A stretch of DNA of 64,000 nt, taken from NCBI RefSeq assembly GCF_000472665.1, contig NZ_AXAC01000028.1:180-64179 (forward strand), in the 5' to 3' direction. The first letter of the stretch is position 1. Every line of letters begins with the position of its first letter. Positions 20,458-29,371 of this stretch are shown in pieces. The translations under genes were made by a program, and so were the position numbers. Source of the stretch: Acetobacterium malicum subsp. dehalogenans DSM 11527. Its GTDB lineage: Bacteria > Bacillota > Clostridia > Eubacteriales > Eubacteriaceae. Under the pieces are notes generated by a model, which saw only the letters and a program-made list of their open reading frames with translations, did not search any database and was not told where the DNA came from.

Positions 20458-21843
20458 TTAGTCAAAATAGATACTACCGCCGATGAATTCACGCAATATT
20501 GAATTAAAAGGGACTTTCTCGATATTCATCGGCTCACAGAAGGAAAGAATATTAAGCAGGCGGTCGCGGGTCTTCGCATAGGGGCTGTGATCCGCGATTT
20601 TATTAAGGGAAGCTTCGGCAAAAGTTCTCATCGCATTTAATTCGTATAGCAAGCTCGAATTGAACATCACGTCCGATTCTTCCTGGAATTTAAAGACGTT
20701 TTGATACTCTCCGCGGCGGACATTTTCCCACTGATCGAGGGTATCCTCGGGATGCGTCCCGCGGAATTGGTCGCCTCTGACAATGCGTCTGATCAGCCGC
20801 ACTTCCGAACTCGGCACCCTGTTTTCCAGGTCGAAATTTAATTGAAAAAGCGAGCTGAGGTAGACCTTAAACAGCATGTTCCGGTTGATCCCCATAAACA
20901 ATACCGGATTCAAGGCGTGAATCCCTTCGACGACCAGGATTTCATCGTGTCCTACTTGCAGTCTTCTTGTTTGGGCGGAACGACGACCGGTTTTAAAATC
21001 ATAGATCGGTGTTTCAATTATTTTTCCATCGATCAGTTCTTTGAGCTGTTGTTGCAAATAAGGAAGATCCAACGCTTCCAGGCAGTCGAAATCCGGCTTG
21101 CCGTCTTCAGTGAGCGGTGTCTTTTCGCGGTTGACAAAATAATCATCCATTGACAGGGTAACCGGCTTTAATCCGTTCACACTCAACTGGGTCGATAACC
21201 GTTGCGCAAAGGTCGTCTTGCCGGAAGAAGAGGGTCCGGAAATCAGCAACACCCGCAGCGCCCGCTGCTGCAGCAGAATCATCACGGCAATATCGGAGAT
21301 CTCCTTTTCATGCAGGGCTTCAGCCATCCCCAGCAGCTTCAGGCTGGCACTGCTTTTGACAAAGTCGTTAACATCATTGAGCAACTCGATATTAATATTT
21401 TTCAACCATTTCTGGGTCTTATCATACATGGCCGAGAGTTTATCTGGCGGAATCAACGCGGTGTTGCAATCGCGGTCAATGTCGCCAAAGTCAACAATAA
21501 AACCGCCAGCATAAGGAATCACACAAAAAGGATCCATATTTTTAACATTTGTTTCGCAGGGATAGATCATTTTAACAACATCGCCATCGACCTGATAAAA
21601 GTAGTAGCCACCCTCATGTTTCAAAAAGTCAATCTCCGGAGTACTTAAAACCCACTCGTTTAGTTTCTTTTCAATCTGATCGACTTCTCTGATTGAAATT
21701 GCCGAATCGGCAAACCGGCAAAATACGCCCTCCATAATTGAATAAGCGGTTTTAAGGGATTCTTGGGGGAAAAGCTGCCGAATAACAATGATCAATCCGA
21801 GCTTACAAGTCTGCCGGCTTTTAATCAGATGCGTTTCTCGCAT
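20458..21843 (-). CDS. Uridine-kinase/phosphoribulokinase-family nucleoside kinase
   Basis: P-loop kinase of 461 residues. The C-terminal two thirds hold the kinase: Walker A GPSSSGKTTFAQRL near residue 205, LSMDDYFVNREKTP, DFDCLEALDLP and the VVEGIHALNP strand, all typical of the uridine kinase branch. The N-terminal 190 residues resemble the substrate-binding region seen in long clostridial nucleoside kinases, but no TGS domain was recognised, so the protein is shorter than the roughly 550-residue relatives. ATG follows AAGGTG. Convergent with the EryH-like gene; function beyond nucleoside phosphorylation is not assigned. Confidence 0.8.
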   Translation of the reverse strand: MRETHLIKSRQTCKLGLIIVIRQLFPQESLKTAYSIMEGVFCRFADSAISIREVDQIEKKLNEWVLSTPEIDFLKHEGGYYFYQVDGDVVKMIYPCETNVKNMDPFCVIPYAGGFIVDFGDIDRDCNTALIPPDKLSAMYDKTQKWLKNINIELLNDVNDFVKSSASLKLLGMAEALHEKEISDIAVMILLQQRALRVLLISGPSSSGKTTFAQRLSTQLSVNGLKPVTLSMDDYFVNREKTPLTEDGKPDFDCLEALDLPYLQQQLKELIDGKIIETPIYDFKTGRRSAQTRRLQVGHDEILVVEGIHALNPVLFMGINRNMLFKVYLSSLFQLNFDLENRVPSSEVRLIRRIVRGDQFRGTHPEDTLDQWENVRRGEYQNVFKFQEESDVMFNSSLLYELNAMRTFAEASLNKIADHSPYAKTRDRLLNILSFCEPMNIEKVPFNSILREFIGGSIYFD

Positions 21844-21941
21844 AGCTACACCTTCTTTCGATTTAATTTGTTTTATTAATTTAAATAATTTATTCGTGCA
21901 TATTTTCGATCAGACCCTGGTTTGATTGTTTTCTTGCTTGT

Positions 21942-22499
21942 TTATATCCTCGCCAAGGCGTATTTATCCATTTTGTGGTTAAGCAACTTCATGATCGTCA
22001 ACTCGTCGATCGCGTCAGTCAGCGCGTTGTGTAACTCGCAGTATTCCAGCTCGGCACTCAGCATCCGGTAGGCACTCTCCACACCGTAGCCGCGCTTCAA
22101 TCTGCCGGTGCCATAGCATTCGGCGCAATCCGGGATGCTGTGATTATGCTGTCGATACGCCGCCACCTTCATAATGTCATACCAGTCAAGATGTCTTAAC
22201 TCGGGCAGATGCCGGTAGTCAAACGCAGCGTTGTAAGCAAACATTGCCGTAGCCTGATAATCTGAAAGAAAATGCCGCAGTTCGGCCATTGCCTTTTCCC
22301 GGGAACACTCAAGGTCCGGCTTGATGCCGTTGGTATACAGGGCGTCCGTGTACATCCCGCCATGATCCTTAAACGGCGTGAGAATGTAATAGCGTTTGTC
22401 GAGCAACTCGAAGGTCACCGTATCGGCAATGACAATTCCCACCGACATAACCGCATCACCCCAGGTCGTCTCGGTGTCAATTACAGCGAATTTACTCAT
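21942..22499 (-). CDS. DnaQ-like 3'-5' exonuclease domain protein
   Basis: Stand-alone DEDDh exonuclease, 185 residues. Exo I is IDTETTW (residues 7-13), Exo II lies in FAYNAAFDYRHL, and Exo III is HNALTDAIDEL, i.e. the His-x4-Asp form. A CAEC pair in the middle could bind a metal or be structural. ATG follows AAAAGGAG. The family includes proofreading subunits, RNase T and repair nucleases; nothing in the neighbourhood tells which substrate is used. Confidence 0.8.
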   Translation of the reverse strand: MSKFAVIDTETTWGDAVMSVGIVIADTVTFELLDKRYYILTPFKDHGGMYTDALYTNGIKPDLECSREKAMAELRHFLSDYQATAMFAYNAAFDYRHLPELRHLDWYDIMKVAAYRQHNHSIPDCAECYGTGRLKRGYGVESAYRMLSAELEYCELHNALTDAIDELTIMKLLNHKMDKYALARI

Positions 22500-22649
22500 T
22501 TTTTTCTCCTTTTTTTTGCAATGTTCGTACTGCTTTCCGTCAACTCAAGGTTTTTTAATTTCATCATCCATCATATCAGCGCTGACGGCAAATTCACTGA
22601 CAATTCTATCCGAAAATTCCGGATAACTGCATTTTCAATAAGTTCATTA

Positions 22650-23252
22650 TCAGCCAATATCTTTTTTAATCGGATGATCATATCCATTTGAAGTATAGCG
22701 AATCATAATATTATTGGCCACGATTCGCTCTTTTGACAAATACTCAATGTGATACTTAATGACAGGGATTTTCAGCAGTTCAAGCCAGCCATTATAAACA
22801 CCATCAATAAAGGCCTGGCGCCACTCTGAGAGGCCTCTAATCATTACACAGCCATGAATCTGCTCTTTTTCAATCACCAGTGAGAAGACACCATTTTGGA
22901 GATGGGGTTCAAAGGGGTAGGTCCGGCATTGAATGGGACGATGGTTTCTCAGGCAACCGTTAGCCAGATGGCAATAGATGTAATAATATTTTTTGATTTT
23001 AGGGGGCATATTGTAGTCCTGATGACGGTGCAGATCGTAATCGGTAACAACCTCACTTTGCATATATTCATATTCAAGGGGTAATAAATACATGCCCAAT
23101 CGCTTACCGTCGCCGTCGTTACGGCGGCAACAATGATAGCCACATCGTTCACCACAATTACCCGCGATGATCGCTTCATCCATCAAATGATAGGCTTTTT
23201 TAAAAATGGCTTGATAGTCCATTCGTATTGATTTTTTATTTTTATCTGTCAC
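22650..23252 (-). CDS. Cysteine-cluster protein, YkgJ/UPF0153-like
   Basis: Soluble protein of 200 residues with a cysteine pattern typical of the YkgJ zinc- or iron-chelating family: NCGERCGYHCC in the first third, CHLANGC in the middle and IQCRTYPFEP after it. The frame begins with GTG at 23252, preceded by GGAG; an internal ATG (residue 11) is an alternative start. Two neighbouring genes are on the same strand but separated by 150-200 bases, so it may be a single transcript. Function of the family is unknown. Confidence 0.65.
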   Translation of the reverse strand: MTDKNKKSIRMDYQAIFKKAYHLMDEAIIAGNCGERCGYHCCRRNDGDGKRLGMYLLPLEYEYMQSEVVTDYDLHRHQDYNMPPKIKKYYYIYCHLANGCLRNHRPIQCRTYPFEPHLQNGVFSLVIEKEQIHGCVMIRGLSEWRQAFIDGVYNGWLELLKIPVIKYHIEYLSKERIVANNIMIRYTSNGYDHPIKKDIG

Positions 23253-23445
23253 GTGTGCTCCGATCTTTTAAATCCATAAAAAATTTATTTGCATGTTCCT
23301 GCGCAAATCTTCGCCTGAGCAAAGTTAAGTGAGTCCTGGGACTGGTCGGTTTGTCAAGCATGGTTAGTTTGAGAAGGCCACTTTTGATAAATTAAGTGCC
23401 CGACACCGGGGCGCCATGTCAAAGGGGCCTTTCTCGTCTATCATA

Positions 23446-24465
23446 TTAAATGACCGGTTCCACCAACACAGAGCTGCTCAGAAAATTACTGATCCGTTCT
23501 TTGACATTCTGTTGCAGGTTACGGTAAAAAAACTGGTAATCATAGAGATGATATACCCCATACTGAAAAATATCGAGCACTGGCGGAAAATCAGCCGCGG
23601 TAACATCCGTTACCCGCAGGGTTCCCCGAGTAGGATCCAAATAAGCTCCAGTCAGGTTTGGTACCTCTTTGACAATCCCACCAGCGTAATCCGTAAATAC
23701 CGCGCCGTTATTTTCGCTGGCAGCAGCGGGGGTGCTATCAGTTCTCCAGTTCAGGGGATTGATCCCCAATGTTTTATCCGGAACAATCAACGAAGTTTGA
23801 ATCCCCTCGGCCTCCGAGTTAAAGGAAATAATCACGCCGGTATCCCCGGAATTCTGGGCCATTTTTAAAAAGGGATAGTTGCTTAAATCTTCCGGTGCAA
23901 CGCGCCAGCCAATGAGATAGGCGGCGACCAACTGGTCACTTAACGCCGGATCAGCGAACTTGTCTGCCAGCAGCCGCAACAGCATTTCCGAACCCTGGCT
24001 GAAACCGGCCAGAATAAAGGGCCGCCCCTGATTGTAATCTTTCATGTACTGATCAAATGCCTTTGAAACATCCTCATAGGCTAGATCAAAATACTGATCC
24101 GATTGGGATCCATCCATGGTGTAGGCGTTCAGTGCCGCCTGCCGGTAATAAGGGGCAAAAAAATTGGCGTCCCCATCATAAAGGCCTTTTTCCATATTGG
24201 TCGCGCCCAGGAATTGGGCCTTTGTTTGTTCATCCCTGAGATCCATCGAATGGGACTCAGCGCTGCCCAGATAAACCGTCGGTGCCACAAAAAAAACATC
24301 GCAGTTTTTAGTCACGGTTTCACCAAGCGGTAGATAAGCCCAGTTCTCCGATTTTGTGTAGTCCACCCCGACCGGTTGTTGAGCGCATCCGCTCAGCAAC
24401 ATCGTTATGATGAGGAATATGGACAAAATAGTGTCCGATGCCAAACGATTCATTCTTGTTTTCAT
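23446..24465 (-). CDS. DUF3089-like alpha/beta-hydrolase lipoprotein
   Basis: Predicted cell-surface lipoprotein of 339 residues. The signal peptide ends in LLSGC with the lipidated cysteine at residue 27. The nucleophile elbow GFSQGS places the catalytic serine at Ser156, and the surrounding FVAPTVYLG, DVSKAFDQY and GRPFILAGFSQGSEML match the DUF3089 family of hydrolases. Substrate unknown. The gene stands alone on the minus strand with 180-300-base gaps on both sides. Confidence 0.75.
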   Translation of the reverse strand: MKTRMNRLASDTILSIFLIITMLLSGCAQQPVGVDYTKSENWAYLPLGETVTKNCDVFFVAPTVYLGSAESHSMDLRDEQTKAQFLGATNMEKGLYDGDANFFAPYYRQAALNAYTMDGSQSDQYFDLAYEDVSKAFDQYMKDYNQGRPFILAGFSQGSEMLLRLLADKFADPALSDQLVAAYLIGWRVAPEDLSNYPFLKMAQNSGDTGVIISFNSEAEGIQTSLIVPDKTLGINPLNWRTDSTPAAASENNGAVFTDYAGGIVKEVPNLTGAYLDPTRGTLRVTDVTAADFPPVLDIFQYGVYHLYDYQFFYRNLQQNVKERISNFLSSSVLVEPVI

Positions 24466-24772
24466 GATTTCCCCCTTTTTACTTTATATTTGCCAGAAGA
24501 GCAATACTGGTGGGCAAGGGTTCCCGGCTTCCATTTCAATTTCATAACCGATCTCATTCCTGGCCCAAACGCAGCTCTTTCGATCGTTTTTTTTATAAAT
24601 TAAGCTGAATAAGACCAGCGACCGGGAAACCATAACCGCACTTGTACACGGTATCCTTTCTACTACAATGTATTTATGGTTATAGTACCTAATAACCAGT
24701 TAGGTCTTTATCCATCTTGTTGCTTAAGCTGTTAGAATGTAAGAGCAATAGGTATATCGTCTTCCTTTCTTA
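24466..24772. other. Intergenic region, no gene recognised
   Basis: 307 bases between the DUF3089-like gene and the GNAT gene. No ORF with a ribosome binding site, no clear terminator and no confident promoter pair were found. Presumably it holds the promoter of the downstream lipoprotein gene. Confidence 0.4.
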
Positions 24773-25372
24773 TTAGCGCATCATACAGTAACACGTCAAA
24801 CCCATGTCATCGGAAGTATGAGACTCCATTAAGTTAAAACCAAAGTGTTCATAAATCGGCAGATTATCGGGGTTAAAGGTCTCCAACACAATGGACTCCT
24901 TATTGGCCTCACATTTTTCAAGAACGGGAGTAATCAGTTTTCTGAATACTCCCGTTCCTTTTACAGACTCGTCAGTGGCGATGATCAACAAATGATATAC
25001 GGCACCGTCAACATAAGCGGTATGCCAGTTTTGAGGAATGATCTGGGCCTGCCTGACAGCCCGGTCCTGAAGCACCTGCAATTCTTCTTGATTCACCACC
25101 GCCAGTAATTTTTGAGATGATTGCTGCATCACGTTCATCAGCCGGTCTTCGGGCAAATCCCTGGTTGAGTAGCCAATCAGCAGACCTTTGCCATCTGCCT
25201 GCACTTGCACTGCATTCTCTTCCATAAAGGCCTCAATCTGGCCTTCGAACTGTGCTTTAATCAGCAATTCGGCCCGGTCCAGGTCTTTGACTTGAAAAAT
25301 TACGCCCGGATCTTCCAGAAACCGCGTTTTCATCAGTTCTGCATAGGTTTTTAATTCACTTTCTTTTAGCAT
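24773..25372 (-). CDS. GNAT-family N-acetyltransferase
   Basis: Protein of 199 residues whose second half is a GNAT fold: the pantetheine-binding strand HLLIIATDESVKGTGVFRKL and the terminal LPIYEHFGFNLMESHT match motifs A and B. The N-terminal half has no recognised domain. ATG follows TGGAGG. The acceptor substrate cannot be inferred. It is transcribed away from a 550-base gene-poor region. Confidence 0.75.
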   Translation of the reverse strand: MLKESELKTYAELMKTRFLEDPGVIFQVKDLDRAELLIKAQFEGQIEAFMEENAVQVQADGKGLLIGYSTRDLPEDRLMNVMQQSSQKLLAVVNQEELQVLQDRAVRQAQIIPQNWHTAYVDGAVYHLLIIATDESVKGTGVFRKLITPVLEKCEANKESIVLETFNPDNLPIYEHFGFNLMESHTSDDMGLTCYCMMR

Positions 25373-25922
25373 TTTCTAGCCTCCATAATTTCTTTGGATT
25401 GATCTTTTCAGGTGTTGCTATTTTAATAAGCATCACGAAATAGAAAACGTTTTGCTACAATGGTCAGAACCAAGGGATTACAACGGTATCGATATCTCAA
25501 ACAATATGGGCAAAAATCATTGATGATTTAATAAATCGTATTTATTATGGCCGTTTTCCGGAAGTTTCAGAGGTTCCAGTAACTATTTTCACAGCAGATG
25601 ACACCTGCACACGAAGATCGAAGGATCCACATCTCATTCCCAATATCAGTTCAGCAATTGTTAAATATATCAATCATTTTAATTCTGACACGATCTTCAT
25701 AATTATACGCCTCAACCGCTTAAATTGCCAGCAGAAATCACAGTTTTTCGCCACGCTGTTTATTTTTATAACACTAAAATTTTTCTCTTCGCTACTTGCA
25801 ATCAATGCCTTTATATCTGATATAATAAAAAAAGAAGTTCGCTACTCAACGCATTTTAAAATTTATTTACCCAGACCGCCGGAAGGTTTCCTCTTCCTGC
25901 AGTTTGATGAAAGGTGGTAACT
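25373..25922. other. Gene-poor region, possible decayed coding remnant
   Basis: Between the divergent GNAT and PNPOx-like genes no ORF has both a start and a ribosome binding site. On the plus strand one frame stays open from about 25490 to the PNPOx start without an early ATG, and a neighbouring frame just upstream ends in two stops near 25526, so a frameshifted remnant is conceivable. The last 130 bases are the PNPOx-like gene's promoter and leader. No insertion-sequence ends were seen. Confidence 0.3.
25796..25826 (+). promoter_or_regulatory. Candidate promoter of the PNPOx-like gene
   Basis: TTGCAA at 25796-25801 and a perfect TATAAT at 25821-25826, but with a 19-base spacer, longer than optimal. 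About 95 bases upstream of the start codon. Confidence 0.5.
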
Positions 25923-26354
25923 ATGTTAGCTAAATTAGAAACGATCCTACGTGAAAATTCTCTTTGTGTTTTATGTACCGAAGCCGCAGGAAACCCTTAT
26001 TGCTCGTTGATGACCTATCTCTCAAGCGATGATCTCCGTGTTCTATATCTGGTCTCCACCCGGGAATCCCGAAAATTCAAGAATCTGCTGGCCAATCCCC
26101 GGGTCAGTGTCCTGGTGGATAGTCGCCAGCACCGCGGCCCCACCGCAACTGAAAATATCGTCTCGGTTACCTTCTCCGGTCTTTTTCAACCACTGGCGGA
26201 TTCTGAAACCGAGCGGGTCAAGACCGCTTTTACCCGGGAACATCCGGAACTGACAGAAATTCTCACCCATCCCGACAGTGTTATCTTTGCGATTAAATTA
26301 ATGTCCTATCTGCTGTTGGATGGCCCGGTGGATGCCGATCAGGGTGATTTATAA
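25923..26354 (+). CDS. Pyridoxamine-phosphate-oxidase-like flavin-fold protein
   Basis: Small split-barrel protein of 143 residues. NSLCVLCTEAAGNPYCSLMTY and the strand ending in RESRKFKNLLANPRVSVLVD are typical of the PNPOx-like/general stress protein 26 group that binds FMN or F420. The ATG at 25923 is chosen because AAAGGTGG lies six bases upstream; a GTG three codons earlier overlaps that site. It stands alone, followed by a strong bidirectional terminator. The substrate is unknown. Confidence 0.8.
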   Translation: MLAKLETILRENSLCVLCTEAAGNPYCSLMTYLSSDDLRVLYLVSTRESRKFKNLLANPRVSVLVDSRQHRGPTATENIVSVTFSGLFQPLADSETERVKTAFTREHPELTEILTHPDSVIFAIKLMSYLLLDGPVDADQGDL

Positions 26355-26409
26355 AGCCCGGCATACAGCCGCAAAATAGCGCATTAATTTACAGCTCCTG
26401 CTAATAATA

Positions 26410-26438
26410 AAAAAGATGACACCGAAATGTCATCTTTT
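26410..26438. terminator. Bidirectional terminator between PNPOx-like gene and lctF
   Basis: AAAAAGATGACA/TGTCATCTTTTTT with a six-base loop. A-run on one side and T-run on the other make it work in both directions, ending the PNPOx-like transcript and the lct operon. Confidence 0.85.
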
Positions 26439-26474
26439 TTATTACAGCTTTTATTACAACTTTTATCGCTGGTC

Positions 26475-27746
26475 TTATTCCACAATTACCGCAACCCCAT
26501 CAGGGATCACCGTCACGGTGGCAGCTTCATTATTCAGATAATCCCGGGCCATCGCCAGCGCTTCCTGGACATCCTTAGCCGGGGTCATTTGAAACGCCTT
26601 GATCATTTCATCCGGGGCGGCCGAGATATAAATCACCTTGGCCTTTAATAAGATCCGCGCCAGAATCTGGGCTTCCCACTGATCGGGGATGGTTTCGTCC
26701 CGGGGGGTGTTGACAAAACCAGCCAGCATCTTGTCGAGATTTTTCTCATCCCGGAAGGTATTGAAAAAGGTCGCGCCGCCGTGACCATCGTTGGACTTAG
26801 CCAGCATGATAATCACGCCGCCGGGTTTAACCGCAGCTTCGGCAGCGGTCATGCCTTTAACCGCCTGGTAAATGTTCTGATCCAGGGGATAACCGCCGTT
26901 GCTGGTGATGACGATATCACTGGGGGTTGCCTGAACCTTGCAGAGCCCTTCCAGAAACGTCCGGCCTTTGATATGGGCAGCGTCGCAATCGCCGGCTACG
27001 GCATAAATCACTTCTTTTTCAGAATTGATCACCACATTGACCACAAAAGCCAGATTGGCTGTTCTGGCAGCGTAAAGCATATCAATATGGAGGGGGTTCC
27101 CTTCAATCACACCGGTGCGGGCTTTGGGGTGGGCAATAAATTCGCCGCAATGATTGGCCAGCACACTGACCCGGCTGGCGATGCCCGGCAGTACACTTTT
27201 TCGTCCGCCGGAAAAACCGGCAAAGAAATGGGGCTCAATAAAGCCTTCGGAAACCAGCAGATCGGCTTCGGCGGCCAAACGGTTGATGATCAGCTCCCCG
27301 CCGGAGGGCAACGTGCCGATTTTCACCAGACTGTTGTCATCCCCGGAATCATGAACAACAATCCGCTCCTGATCAACGATGGCCTCACCAAATTTACCGA
27401 CCAGCTCCTCTCTGGTCGTCAAGCGGTGAAACCCGGTGGCAATTAAAATGGTGATCTCGGCGGCGGGATTACCTTTGCGGATTTCGCTAAGCATCAACGG
27501 CATAATAATTTTACTGGGCACCGGCCGGGTATGGTCACTGGCAATAACGACAATCTTCTGTTTACCAATCGCCAGCTGGCACAGCTTGGCCGACCCCTCG
27601 GGCTGCTCAAGTGCCGCGGCCACCAGCTCGCTTTGGCTTTTATCGGGATGATAGTCTTCAATCTGGGAGACGAGGACGCCATTAAGATAAGCCTCCTCAA
27701 TCTCCAGCCGTTGTTTTTCTTTTCCATAAGGTATTCTAATTTCCAT
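26475..27746 (-). CDS. lctF: Lactate racemase, nickel-pincer type
   Basis: LarA-family enzyme of 423 residues that interconverts D- and L-lactate using a nickel pincer cofactor bound to a lysine. His107 (ATGFHRL), His173 (EPHFFAGFSGGRK), Lys183 and His199 fall one position from the cofactor and catalytic residues of Lactobacillus LarA, and SDHTRP is conserved. ATG follows AAAGGAACAG. It is the last gene of the lct operon, after a hairpin that may reduce its expression. The cofactor-making larB, larC and larE genes are not in the window and must lie elsewhere if the enzyme is active. Confidence 0.92.
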   Translation of the reverse strand: MEIRIPYGKEKQRLEIEEAYLNGVLVSQIEDYHPDKSQSELVAAALEQPEGSAKLCQLAIGKQKIVVIASDHTRPVPSKIIMPLMLSEIRKGNPAAEITILIATGFHRLTTREELVGKFGEAIVDQERIVVHDSGDDNSLVKIGTLPSGGELIINRLAAEADLLVSEGFIEPHFFAGFSGGRKSVLPGIASRVSVLANHCGEFIAHPKARTGVIEGNPLHIDMLYAARTANLAFVVNVVINSEKEVIYAVAGDCDAAHIKGRTFLEGLCKVQATPSDIVITSNGGYPLDQNIYQAVKGMTAAEAAVKPGGVIIMLAKSNDGHGGATFFNTFRDEKNLDKMLAGFVNTPRDETIPDQWEAQILARILLKAKVIYISAAPDEMIKAFQMTPAKDVQEALAMARDYLNNEAATVTVIPDGVAVIVE

Positions 27747-27772
27747 AGTCTGTTCCTTTCTGATTAGACGAA

Positions 27773-27804
27773 AGACACTAGAAAATTTTATTCTTCTAGT
27801 GTCT
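27773..27804 (-). repeat. Inverted repeat between lctE and lctF
   Basis: Perfect 11-base arms AGACACTAGAA/TTCTAGTGTCT with a ten-base AT-rich loop. Only a short T-stretch follows in the minus direction, so it may be a weak terminator or an mRNA-stability hairpin at the permease-racemase boundary. Confidence 0.6.
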
Positions 27805-27821
27805 CGATTTACACGTTTGTT

Positions 27822-29363
27822 TTATCCAAAAGTACTCAAAAGCCCTTCCATCAATGGTGCTCCAAAATAGACCACCAACCCAATAATTAAAACGTAGATG
27901 GCACAGACCTTCAGAGTTGCCTGGAGAATCTTTCCTTCGCTGCCAATAATACCAGTGGCGGCAGTGGCGACGGCAATACTCTGGGGTGAGATCATCTTAC
28001 CGGCGGTAGCACCAGCCGTATTAGCAGCCGCCAGCCAGTAAGGACTCATGCCGATGGCGTTGGCGGCCTCGACCTGAAGCCCGCCGAACAGCACGTTGGC
28101 AGAGGTATCACTACCAGTGACAAAGGTTCCCAGGGCTCCGATCAATGGCGCAATCAGCGGATAGAAATCGCCGGTGATCAAAACCAGAATCTGGGCAATG
28201 ACGCCGATCATACCGCTATAACCCATCACCTTGGCCAGCGCCACAATCGACATGATGGTAATCGCTGATTTAAACATTTGCTTAACCGTTTTACCAAGAA
28301 TAGTACTGATCGCACCAAACTTGACGCCCTGAATCAGTCCGCCCAGATAGGTGGCAATGATAATCAGGGTTCCTGGGGTAGCCAGCCAGTAGAAGGTCAT
28401 CGGCTTGCCATGAGGTCCGGTGTAGATCTGAACCGTGGTACTGACCTGCTTCAACAACCCATTAATCATCGGGAACAGCGATGAACAGAGAATAATAATG
28501 GCAAACACCAGAATGAAGGGCAGCCAGGCCTTGACGGCGGTTTTGAAGGGGATTTTTTCCACATTTTTAGCAGCGGTATCCTTATAAAACACCTTGGCCA
28601 TCAAAATCACTACGCCCATACAGATAACCGAGCCGACAATTGCCGGCAGTTCAGCGCCCAGGTACTTGGCCACAAAAATCTGCGGCAAACCAAAGGATAG
28701 ACCGGCCATCAAGGTAATGAAGAAGACCCCTTTGATCGCTTTGACACTTTTCCCGGTAATACTGACTAGAATAAAGGGAATAATCACAATCATCACAAAC
28801 AACTGAATCGCAATGGTAAAAGACAAATCGTTTACATTTAAGCCCGTAACTGAGGCCAAGGTGCTGACTGGCAAACCAATGGCACCAAAAGCAGTGGGGG
28901 TGGTATTGGCAATCAGGCAAATAATGGCGGCAAACACCGGGTTAAAGCCCAGCGCTGCTAAAATGCTGGCGGGAATGGCAACGGCTGTACCAAAGCCGGC
29001 AATCGCTTCCAGAAAACCGCCAAAACCCCAGGCCAGGATTAATACCAGAATCCGTTGATCGGTAGAAACCGAACTCATCATTTTTTTGATGGTTTCCATG
29101 CCACCGGTGTGAGTAACCAGATTATAGGTAAAGACGGCGGCGACAATGACCAGGAAGATCGGCCAGATCGCCATGGCAGCCCCTTCCAGAGCAGCAGTCA
29201 AACCATCGATGACCGGCATCTTCCAGACCAGAATACTCAACACGACGGTCAGTGCCAGGGCAATGGGACAGGCTTTTTGCCCGGGGATCTTTAAGACCCC
29301 CAGGGAAACAATCAGCCAGGCCACCGGGATCAGGGCGACGAAGAAAAGTAACAAGTTATCCAT
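27822..29363 (-). CDS. lctE: L-lactate permease
   Basis: Integral membrane transporter of the LctP family, 513 residues, with a dozen or so hydrophobic segments. Family signatures include FGGFLEAIAGFGTAVAIPAS and, near the C-terminus, GALGTFVTGSDTSANVLFGG and NTAGATAGKMISPQS. It imports lactate, probably with protons. Its ATG follows an AGGGTGAG site that overlaps the lctD stop codon, so the two are translationally linked. Order in the operon corresponds to lctE of Acetobacterium woodii. Confidence 0.95.
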   Translation of the reverse strand: MDNLLLFFVALIPVAWLIVSLGVLKIPGQKACPIALALTVVLSILVWKMPVIDGLTAALEGAAMAIWPIFLVIVAAVFTYNLVTHTGGMETIKKMMSSVSTDQRILVLILAWGFGGFLEAIAGFGTAVAIPASILAALGFNPVFAAIICLIANTTPTAFGAIGLPVSTLASVTGLNVNDLSFTIAIQLFVMIVIIPFILVSITGKSVKAIKGVFFITLMAGLSFGLPQIFVAKYLGAELPAIVGSVICMGVVILMAKVFYKDTAAKNVEKIPFKTAVKAWLPFILVFAIIILCSSLFPMINGLLKQVSTTVQIYTGPHGKPMTFYWLATPGTLIIIATYLGGLIQGVKFGAISTILGKTVKQMFKSAITIMSIVALAKVMGYSGMIGVIAQILVLITGDFYPLIAPLIGALGTFVTGSDTSANVLFGGLQVEAANAIGMSPYWLAAANTAGATAGKMISPQSIAVATAATGIIGSEGKILQATLKVCAIYVLIIGLVVYFGAPLMEGLLSTFG

Positions 29364-29371
29364 TTCTCACC

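Noticed and set aside
26781-27446. 221-codon plus-strand ORF opposite the lactate racemase gene
   Set aside because: It is the antisense shadow of a clear LarA gene with conserved catalytic residues; no ribosome binding site and an unlikely composition.
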